From Spisula solida (lineage: Eukaryota; Mollusca; Bivalvia; Venerida; Mactridae): a stretch of DNA of 64,000 bases. Location: the NCBI GenBank assembly GCA_947247005.1, contig OX365947.1, positions 35,916,760 to 35,980,759 on the forward strand, written 5' to 3'. This document shows positions 61,101 to 64,000 of this stretch, piece by piece. Numbering within the stretch: the first letter of the stretch is position 1; every line of letters starts with the position of its first letter. The notes beneath the pieces are model-generated. The model saw only the letters and a list, made by a program, of their open reading frames with translations, ran no database searches and had not been told where the DNA came from. A program made the position numbers and the translations under genes.

Positions 61101-63927
61101 ATAAAATACTGATAACCTGTAGGCGGGGGGGGGATATCAATTCAACAAGTTTGCTTGTTGAATCTACATCAGGACTGTAATTTTAGAAATGAATGTGTAA
61201 CTATCTAGTTGACATTTATGAACAGTTACCACAATCTTGTATCTCCCTGATATTATATGTAACTTTGCTGTATACAGTGCATTTATCAACTTACAGTGCA
61301 TGTAGTTATAATGTGGTTCTGTGGTGTATGAAATGCTTAATCTCTTTAAAGTAATAATTGGAGAATTTGCTTTATTATGATAATGTAATAGTATCAATCT
61401 GCATTGTGTAATTCTGCTATGAGGGAAAATATGTGTACCAAATATGTATGCTGTATATTTAAACAAAATTATTACTCTTGCTACACTCTACTAAAGTCCA
61501 GGGTACTGTTTTATCAAAGCACTTACGAAAATCGTAAACTTACGTTCAAATTTAAATTCTACATAATTCTTAAACGACTGCAAATTGGAGACGGATATTG
61601 TTTGCAGGTGTTCATTAACTGAATCTCGATTAGTATAGCAGCTCCACTTACCCCACTTTATAGTTGTAAAAGTATTAAAAATAATTTAAATTTGATTGTA
61701 ACTTTAAGATTTACGTAAGTGCTTTGATAAAACAGTACCCAGCTCAGTAATAAGATTACCACCAAATGAAGAACCCAATTTTTGAGTCTCTGTTTTCACA
61801 CATTAGTTAAGACAACCTCAATATTTAAATTTGTCGACTTCAATAAGAACAGCAATTTTTCATGGTACCTTGGTGATCTTATTATTGAGATTTTACTATT
61901 CATTTGTAACAGTGTTGTTCTGCATATATATTGAATGGCAGAATCCTGGTTTGGCCACTTGCCTGTTTTGGCTTGCATGAGTAATACGATCGTATACCTT
62001 TTTCCATTAATAAGCATTTATAAATTTGTCCTGCAATTTTACTAAAATATTTCAAACTTACATGTCTGTGATTTTACTAAAATAACTACTTGTGTTGAGT
62101 TTCAGATTTATTTGATTACATGAATTTTATACCTGAAAGATATCCTCACAGTCATACAATAATACACCTAATTTTGTACAAACATATTGATGGTATATTT
62201 GTATTCTGTGTTATATACATGCACTCAGCTTATGTTGCTGAGCTCCAGAGGTTTTGAAGTTCAAGTTTGGTCACCAGTCTCATAATGAAGCCTTCCCATT
62301 GGCCAATGTGAGAATTGAGCTCTGATGTAACCAATTAGATGCCAGAAGTGTTAGACTGGTCCCCATCTCTATTTCTGTAACCTTAAAATCTGATGTGAAT
62401 TAAGATTGAATATTCTGTTCTCTTTCAGGAGTTTGATTTAAGTGAAGTGTGTATTAGTCAGGCTATTCACACCATTGAATATTGTCTGGGATGTGTATCC
62501 CATACTGCATCATACCTACGTTTGTGGGCTCTAAGCTTGGCTCATGCACGTAAGTATCACTCAAAGTTAACAACATATGGATGGGTGGTCATCAACAGTC
62601 TTGTGTTTTAATATTGATTAGTATTCAAGTTAAGTTCTTGACAATGTTGCTATTTATAATTTTTGGTTTATGTAAAAATGCTTAAAAATTTGAATTTAAT
62701 CCAGTGGACTTATAAGTTCAGTTTAATGCCTGTATCTAATCCCTCTCTCTCCCTTCAGGGGCTTTCTCTCAGTCTGTCCCTCTGGTAAGATCATGTTGTA
62801 TTTGCATTGGTCGATGATGCACCTGCGTCCTTGTGGCTGCAAAACTATATGTAAAGTGCCTTTGAACGTGTGTTCGCATGAAAAGGTTGCTATATAAACC
62901 TGGTATATTTATTTACTTTAAAAAGTTGACGTTAAGAGTTTACCTTTTTATGACATTCTGTATGACCTTGACCTTGTTTCTGTTTATAGAATTGTCAGAA
63001 GTACTGTGGAGTATGGTGATGCAGCTTGCATTCAGTATGAACAATCAGATAGTATCAGTGATTATGATTGTAGTACTGTTTGCATTCTGGGCCACATTGA
63101 CCGTGATAATTCTAGTCTTGATGGAAGGGATGTCTGCTTTCCTTCATGCTCTACGTTTACATTGGTAAGTACAGCATTGCTATTATATATAGTATGACAG
63201 TACCTTTATACACCTTCGAATATTTTTATTTGACTCCTTAATTTATTAGACGAACACATTTAAACAGGGTTGTATCGCAATATGGAAGTGATACACACAT
63301 CTTCTGAGAGCCACGACCATGGTCCAGTGTGATGGATTTGAAATTATAAAAACGTTGTCAAAGTTCTCCACATATGGAGAAGTTGCTTGTTCCCTGTGGA
63401 AAGGCAATTTAATACTGGTCAGGATACAATCTTGGAAAACAGGTTAAGTGAATTGGCCACTGTATATAATTGAAAAATTGTTGAACAATAGCGTTAAAAG
63501 ACCATAAAAAGTGGGACAGTGATGGCACCTCTCAACTTAAACAGCTGAGCACAGAAAACATAAAAACACCACAACAACTGAATGGGAAATGAACTTAAAT
63601 GCTGGAAGTCCAAGTTTCAGGTGCCAAACGGTTGAAAGTCCATTAAGTCCCAGCTTTCAAAGAGCTGAATGACCTAGTTTCAGCTATAAAAACCTGAATA
63701 AATGAAAACTAATGTGTTTGTTTAGATATCTGCTGTGGAAGTCTTTGGGGCAAAACAGATAAAATGTTCTAGAAGAAACTGTTTCGCCTACAAAGTATGT
63801 TATGTATTTCAGGGTGGAATTCCAGTCCAAGTTCTACAAAGGTGATGGCTATCTCTTTGTTCCATACTCCTTCGATAACCTCATAGAATACAGTGTTGAA
63901 GAAACCAGTAGAAGCAGCAGAAGATAA
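28038..63927 (+). CDS. ATP6V0A1: V-type proton ATPase 116 kDa subunit a
   Basis: This is subunit a of the membrane V0 sector, which forms the two proton half-channels beside the c-ring and links V0 to the V1 stators in acidifying organelles and some plasma membranes. Twenty-two GT-AG exons with agreeing phases give 878 codons plus TAA, close to the family's 830-880. The N-terminal cytosolic half (1-400) opens with [15 protein letters not shown] and [14 protein letters not shown], then [24 protein letters not shown] and [10 protein letters not shown]. The membrane half begins at [20 protein letters not shown] and contains [19 protein letters not shown] with R773 and HALRLHWVEF with R838, equivalent to yeast Vph1 R735 and R799. 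All coding exons are open. ATG at 28038 matches the family's N terminus. An acceptor TATCTTGTAG just upstream (28001) suggests a separate 5' UTR exon. Which vertebrate paralog is closest cannot be settled by eye; a1-like is most likely. Confidence 0.97.
28222..28440 (-). repeat. LINE 3' UTR remnant
   Basis: The minus strand ends GCCAATAAACTTTGAAC and contains GTAAATGGCCAAACGTAG, similar in layout to the 3' UTR at 3920-4055. A short TAAG repeat lies inside. It is in V-ATPase intron 1. Confidence 0.5.
28775..28853 (+). CDS. ATP6V0A1: V-ATPase a exon 2
   Basis: Residues 40-65 ([18 protein letters not shown]...), acceptor CTGTTACAG, donor CTCA|GTAAGT, leaving in phase 1. Confidence 0.95.
29660..29999. 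mobile_element. hAT-like MITE with CAGTGATTTTTTT ends
   Basis: CAGTGATTTTTTTTGCTTC on the left is mirrored by GAAGGAAAAAAATCACTG on the right. The flanks TATATG and AATATG may be an imperfect duplication. A degenerate relative occurs near 49285. Confidence 0.6.
30122..30219 (+). CDS. ATP6V0A1: V-ATPase a exon 3
   Basis: Residues 66-98 ([11 protein letters not shown] to MIDLE), acceptor TTTACTACAG, donor GAG|GTAAAA, phase 1 to 0. The 12.4 kb repeat-filled intron follows. Confidence 0.95.
30220..31337. other. start of V-ATPase intron 3
   Basis: AT-rich, with no exon or element I could support. Confidence 0.4.
31884..32389. mobile_element. hAT-like MITE (copy in segment A)
   Basis: The ends TAGGGTGACT and GGCCCACCCCTA are flanked by the 8-bp duplication GTTATGGG (31876-31883 and 32390-32397). 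TAGGGGTGGGC-type ends are common in hAT elements. Internal ACTATCGATAGT repeats form foldbacks. Confidence 0.85.
32568..33410 (+). repeat. hairpin-headed repeat with four ~160 bp units (copy A)
   Basis: It opens with the stem-loop ATGCTCCC...GGGAGCAT, then GTCCGTCCGTGTGTCCG, then four diverged units, each starting TTCTTGTC and running through CTCAGATTTTAA, GATGCGCATAT, CACGTTCCGG and GATTATTCACACAG. It interrupts a unit of the 345 bp array. Confidence 0.8.
33800..34695. mobile_element. 896 bp TTAA-flanked element with GGAGGTACG ends
   Basis: GGAGGTACG on the left is mirrored by CGTACCTCC on the right, with TTAA at 33796-33799 and 34696-34699. TTAA target sites are used by piggyBac and Kolobok elements. 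There is no open frame of note. Confidence 0.8.
36650..37065 (-). repeat. hairpin-headed repeat, inverted
   Basis: It ends with TATCCC...AGCGGGGGATA, the mirror of the head at 60858, and contains repeated stretches around GTTATG..TCTTAGTCACTGAACTTCTC and GTTATGG..TTCTTGGTCACTGCACGTCTC. Confidence 0.5.
38467..38620 (+). repeat. dispersed repeat, copy 1
   Basis: CTCCACATGTGGAGAAGTTG and the following ~120 bases (TGTGGAAGGGTAATT...) resemble 63368-63510. Confidence 0.45.
38907..39112. mobile_element. MITE with 6-bp target duplication, copy 1
   Basis: The ends CAGGGGTTCCA and TGGAACTCCTG are flanked by TAGATC (38901-38906, 39113-39118). The inside matches the element at 58211-58403 in opposite orientation. 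Confidence 0.75.
39437..39560 (+). repeat. solo end of the GGAGCCTGTTGCC family
   Basis: GGAGCCTGTTGCCTAACC, AAGCGCTACC and AGCGCTTTACTGTG match the left end at 24225. No matching right end was seen. Confidence 0.55.
40002..40507. mobile_element. hAT-like MITE (copy in segment B)
   Basis: This is the duplicate of 31884-32389, carried along by the segment duplication, with the same flanking GTTATGGG. Confidence 0.85.
40686..41528 (+). repeat. hairpin-headed repeat (copy B)
   Basis: Near-identical duplicate of 32568-33410 within segment B. Confidence 0.8.
42031..42612. other. end of V-ATPase intron 3
   Basis: AT-rich, no element supported. Confidence 0.4.
42613..42741 (+). CDS. ATP6V0A1: V-ATPase a exon 4
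   Basis: Residues 99-141 ([12 protein letters not shown] to [10 protein letters not shown]), coiled-coil-forming stalk segment, acceptor TTTGTTTCAG, donor GAG|GTAAAT, phase 0-0. Confidence 0.95.
43271..43719. mobile_element. hAT-like MITE
   Basis: The ends TAGGACTGGGACCATTTC and CGTCCCGGTCCTA are mirror images and are flanked by GATATAAG (43263-43270, 43720-43727). Internal GAACCGGTTAATCG pieces recur near both ends. It lies in V-ATPase intron 4. Confidence 0.88.
44535..44812 (-). repeat. GGAGCCTGTTGCC-family copy, diverged
   Basis: Read on the minus strand from 44812 it gives GGAGCTCATTGTCTACC, then TGCTAGGAAATGGCTTG and AAAAAGCATTACAT, matching the left part of 24225-24300. Confidence 0.6.
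44907..45088. mobile_element. near-perfect hairpin element bounded by TTAA
   Basis: Left arm TTAAGAAATAAAAATCTG, CTTGTATTTTGTCG, GTTCGGATGCAGAAAAATTA is mirrored by TAATTTTCTGCATCCGAAC, CGACAAAATACAAG, GATTCTTAA on the right, with only about 10 bases of loop. TTAA stands at both ends. Confidence 0.8.
45784..46672 (+). repeat. 11-bp minisatellite (ATCATACAACC)n, about 80 copies
   Basis: The unit is CATACAACCAT with a common variant CATACAATCAT and rarer CTACC or TTATA forms. It lies in V-ATPase intron 4, 230 bases before exon 5. Because 11 is not a multiple of 3 and no phase holds a stop, all three forward frames stay open; this is not coding. Confidence 0.97.
46906..47012 (+). CDS. ATP6V0A1: V-ATPase a exon 5
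   Basis: Residues 142-176 ([12 protein letters not shown] to LKL), the variable linker before the FVAGV globular part, acceptor TTTATCAG, donor GG|GTATGT, phase 0 to 2. Confidence 0.93.
47165..47370 (+). repeat. tRNA-derived SINE
   Basis: CTGCCTCTGTAGTCTAGTG starts a tRNA-like head, followed by AAGGGGAAACTGGCTTCATT, shared with the SINE at 48757. Confidence 0.6.
47465..47591 (+). CDS. ATP6V0A1: V-ATPase a exon 6
   Basis: Residues 177-219 ([18 protein letters not shown] to LEDPVT), among the best conserved cytosolic segments, donor ACA|GTAAGT, phase 0 at exit. Confidence 0.95.
48051..48133 (+). CDS. ATP6V0A1: V-ATPase a exon 7
   Basis: Residues 220-246 ([18 protein letters not shown] to KICE), acceptor TTGTTTTCAG, donor AGG|GTAGGC, leaving in phase 2. 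Confidence 0.94.
48642..48735 (+). CDS. ATP6V0A1: V-ATPase a exon 8
   Basis: Residues 247-278 ([16 protein letters not shown] to IEDLNT), donor ACG|GTACGT, phase 0 at exit. Confidence 0.94.
48757..49027 (+). repeat. tRNA-derived SINE, most complete copy
   Basis: The head has an A-box-like TAGCCTAGTGGTTGAGCG and a B-box-like CGGGTTTGATCCC. The body has GGGAAACTGGCTTCTTTTC, GAGGTGTCGAGAATGATT and ACAATCAACCTTA. Pieces of this body recur at 47290 and 54350. Confidence 0.75.
49415..49627 (+). CDS. ATP6V0A1: V-ATPase a exon 9
   Basis: Residues 279-349, including [20 protein letters not shown] and [14 protein letters not shown], acceptor CTATCACAG, donor AAT|GTAAGT, phase 0-0. Confidence 0.96.
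50219..50369 (+). CDS. ATP6V0A1: V-ATPase a exon 10, 3' end caught in a minisatellite
   Basis: Residues 350-399 ([14 protein letters not shown] to YREVNP), acceptor TTTATTAG, leaving in phase 1 at CCAG|GTTAGT. The last 22 exon bases and this donor form part of a 48-bp unit repeated downstream. Only this first donor keeps the frame, because GGT TAG follows in the exon frame. Confidence 0.95.
50348..50687 (+). repeat. 48-bp minisatellite duplicating an exon end and its splice donor
   Basis: The unit is AGTTATAGAGAGGTCAACCCAG followed by GTTAGTACTTGTATATCATACTTGCT. Seven donor copies CCAG|GTTAGT fall at exon-side positions 50369, 50417, 50465, 50513, 50561, 50609 and 50657. Copy 2 has GAATTC for GAGGTC, copies 6-7 have TACATC for TATATC, and copy 7 has GTCGAC for GTCAAC. 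Confidence 0.97.
50996..51430 (+). repeat. hairpin-headed repeat with GTCCGTCCG tract
   Basis: It begins with the stem-loop AGTCCCCAGAGGGGACT, continues CAGTCAGTCCGTACG, then (51195) GTCCGTCCGTCATTCTG and a body with CAAGCTAGGTTTATGAAAC and GGTTGCTATGGCAACAGAAA shared with 55211-55393. Confidence 0.65.
51733..51872 (+). CDS. ATP6V0A1: V-ATPase a exon 11: first transmembrane segment
   Basis: Residues 400-446 beginning [18 protein letters not shown], the start of the membrane domain, acceptor CTATATTTCAG, donor GAG|GTAAGC, phase 0 at exit. Confidence 0.96.
52363..52499 (+). CDS. ATP6V0A1: V-ATPase a exon 12
   Basis: Residues 447-491 ([18 protein letters not shown], then [19 protein letters not shown]), acceptor CTTATTTCAG, donor CCAGG|GTAAGT, leaving in phase 2. 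Confidence 0.96.
53019..53115 (+). CDS. ATP6V0A1: V-ATPase a exon 13: lumenal loop
   Basis: Residues 492-524 ([17 protein letters not shown] to PIGLDP), the lumenal loop, shorter than in vertebrate a1, with a glycosylation sequon NAT, acceptor TTTATTTCAG, donor CCA|GTAAGT. Confidence 0.94.
53577..53727. mobile_element. hAT-like MITE, 151 bp
   Basis: CAGGCCTAGACACTAAC mirrors GTTAGTGTCGAGCCCTG at the other end. The flanks share ACAAC but no clean 8-bp duplication is seen. Confidence 0.65.
53985..54103 (+). CDS. ATP6V0A1: V-ATPase a exon 14
   Basis: Residues 525-563 ([20 protein letters not shown] to LNH), with a transmembrane stretch [15 protein letters not shown], acceptor TTTTCTAG, donor CACAG|GTATGT, leaving in phase 2. 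Confidence 0.95.
54318..54450 (+). repeat. SINE tail fragment
   Basis: GAGGTGTTGAGAGTGATTC, TATAAGTTGTA, GTCAACCTTAGAAA and GTATAAACTAAT match the 3' part of the SINE at 48757-49027. Confidence 0.65.
54576..54727 (+). CDS. ATP6V0A1: V-ATPase a exon 15
   Basis: Residues 564-614 ([19 protein letters not shown] to APNLLI), with a transmembrane helix, acceptor TATATACAG, donor ATTG|GTGAGT, leaving in phase 1. Confidence 0.95.
55102..55163 (+). CDS. ATP6V0A1: V-ATPase a exon 16
   Basis: Residues 615-635 (GLINMFLF, then LWYSGQ), acceptor TATCTTACAG, donor CAG|GTATCA, phase 0 at exit. Confidence 0.94.
55211..55393. repeat. short inverted-ended member of the AGTCCCC family
   Basis: AGTCCCCTACCG is mirrored by CGGTAGGGGACT. 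The inside matches 51235-51400 closely (TTTCCAAGCTAGGTTTATG, GGGGATAATGCACATC). Confidence 0.75.
55751..56012 (+). repeat. hairpin-headed repeat (ATGCCCC type)
   Basis: The head ATGCCCC..CTTCGATGAGGGGTAT folds on itself, and GGGGGCATACATGTTTTACC closes the right side, with AGGTCAAGGTC and TGACCTTTACC between. Confidence 0.6.
56222..56323 (+). CDS. ATP6V0A1: V-ATPase a exon 17
   Basis: Residues 636-669 ([19 protein letters not shown], then VKPYILW), a transmembrane helix, acceptor TGTTACTACAG, donor CAG|GTAAAT, phase 0-0. Confidence 0.95.
56324..57878. other. V-ATPase intron 17
   Basis: AT-rich intron, no exon or element supported. Confidence 0.4.
57879..57998 (+). CDS. ATP6V0A1: V-ATPase a exon 18: acidic loop, possible cassette exon
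   Basis: Residues 670-709, rich in Asp and Glu ([21 protein letters not shown]), acceptor CCCCACATAG, donor AAAAG|GTGAAG, 120 bases, phase 0-0. It matches in position the variable cytosolic loop of the family. Confidence 0.9.
58211..58403. mobile_element. MITE with 6-bp target duplication, copy 2
   Basis: CAGGGGTTTCA and GTGGAACCCCTG end the element, flanked by CTATTA (58205-58210, 58404-58409). It is the inverted relative of 38907-39112, sharing GGGGTTTTGACCC and CAAAAAGCCACATTTTGAC. Confidence 0.75.
59012..59110 (+). CDS. ATP6V0A1: V-ATPase a exon 19: polar loop, possible cassette exon
   Basis: Residues 710-742 ([15 protein letters not shown] to PTKPE), 99 bases, phase 0-0, acceptor TTGTCACAG, donor GAG|GTAGTG (weak). 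Low complexity and low conservation are expected here, so inclusion could vary. Confidence 0.75.
59174..59610 (+). repeat. hairpin-headed repeat (AGCTC type)
   Basis: It begins AGCTCTCTTGAGCAC...GTGAGCTATTGTGATCAC, then GATGTCCGTTGTTG, and ends near GCTTTTGTGATCACC. Repeats with this head are, as far as I recall, common in bivalve and gastropod introns. Confidence 0.6.
60505..60660 (+). repeat. tRNA-derived SINE, degraded
   Basis: TTAAGCCTAGTGGTAGTGCC, a GATCC-containing B-box remnant, and CTGGATGCTCAGCATA resemble the SINE at 48757. Confidence 0.5.
60858..61136 (+). repeat. hairpin-headed repeat (TTATCCCC type)
   Basis: The head TTATCCCC..GATGAAATCGG..GGGGGGTA folds on itself; the right side ends GCGGGGGGGGGATA. 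Its inside has GTGGTTGCCATGGCAACCG. Confidence 0.6.
61501..61740. mobile_element. foldback element with 27-bp perfect inverted ends
   Basis: GGGTACTGTTTTATCAAAGC (61501 on) is perfectly mirrored by the last 27 bases ending GTACCC at 61740. A diverged copy lies at 11811-12038. Confidence 0.85.
61741..62428. other. rest of V-ATPase intron 19
   Basis: AT-rich, no exon or element supported. Confidence 0.4.
62429..62549 (+). CDS. ATP6V0A1: V-ATPase a exon 20: carries essential arginine R773
   Basis: Residues 743-782 ([20 protein letters not shown] to LSLAHA), acceptor CTCTTTCAG, donor CAC|GTAAGT, leaving in phase 1. R773 in SYLRLWALS is the proton-channel arginine. Confidence 0.97.
62990..63164 (+). 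CDS. ATP6V0A1: V-ATPase a exon 21
   Basis: Residues 783-840 ([17 protein letters not shown] to HALRLH), two transmembrane helices and R838, acceptor TGTTTATAG, donor CATTG|GTAAGT, leaving in phase 2. Confidence 0.97.
63368..63510 (+). repeat. dispersed repeat, copy 2
   Basis: CTCCACATATGGAGAAGTTG and following bases resemble 38467-38620. It lies in the last V-ATPase intron. Confidence 0.45.
63813..63927 (+). CDS. ATP6V0A1: V-ATPase a exon 22: C terminus and stop
   Basis: Residues 841-878 ([20 protein letters not shown], ending SRSSRR) and TAA at 63925, acceptor TGTATTTCAG. No polyadenylation signal lies in the 73 bases that remain. Confidence 0.95.
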
Positions 63928-64000
63928 ACACAAATCTCTCTAATGTATTATCAAGTTTGATTGGTCGGCTGTGAGGTCACATGATCTGTTTGACCAATCA

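Noticed and set aside
1..64000. CRISPR array, operons, bacterial insertion sequences
   Set aside because: Spliced genes, SINEs and LINEs show an animal genome. The regular repeats seen have no unique spacers.
1..64000. Intact tRNA gene
   Set aside because: The tRNA-like stretches (686, 13700, 47165, 48757, 60505) lack complete cloverleaf pairing and carry SINE bodies.

Overview
This is AT-rich animal nuclear DNA with two intron-containing genes in a dense bed of transposable elements. The repeats suggest a lophotrochozoan, most likely a marine mollusc. They include stem-loop-headed repeats with GTCCGTCC tracts, RTE, L1-like and other non-LTR remnants, and many small TIR elements. The species cannot be named from the window.

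Gene 1 (minus strand, exons between 15735 and 300, continuing off the left edge) was assembled by eye from seven exons whose splice phases all agree. It encodes a type I membrane protein: signal peptide, one WSC domain with eight cysteines, two further cysteine-bearing extracellular exons, a 171-residue Ser/Thr-rich mucin-like stalk and a transmembrane helix. The cytoplasmic part lies outside the window. Its first intron (9.9 kb) holds an L1/Tx1-like LINE, a (GA)n tract at the LINE 3' end, a decayed mariner-like remnant and a 4.5 kb TIR element with subterminal GAGGCCC repeats.

15.8-28.0 kb is intergenic or promoter territory without convincing genes. It holds an RTE LINE tail, a LINE copy lacking its reverse-transcriptase core, a minisatellite bounded by inverted ends, a 949 bp foldback nested in another TIR element, a PIF/Harbinger-like element and a mariner MITE.

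Gene 2 (plus strand, 28038-63927) is the complete coding region of the V-type proton ATPase 116 kDa subunit a. It has 22 exons with canonical splice sites and consistent phases, giving 878 codons plus stop. The essential arginines of the family are present (R773, R838). Two adjacent phase-0 exons (18 and 19) code for an acidic variable loop and could be cassette exons.

Its introns are the most eventful part of the window. Intron 3 (12.4 kb) contains a ~345 bp tandem array, of which a 2,142 bp segment is duplicated at near identity, and the second copy is split at a TTAA by two TTAA-flanked elements side by side. Intron 4 holds an ~80-copy 11-bp minisatellite. At the end of exon 10 a 48-bp minisatellite has copied the last exon bases together with the 5' splice site six more times, giving seven identical donors in a row, of which only the first preserves the reading frame.

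The two genes are not functionally linked by anything visible. All calls come from reading the sequence; no searches were run.
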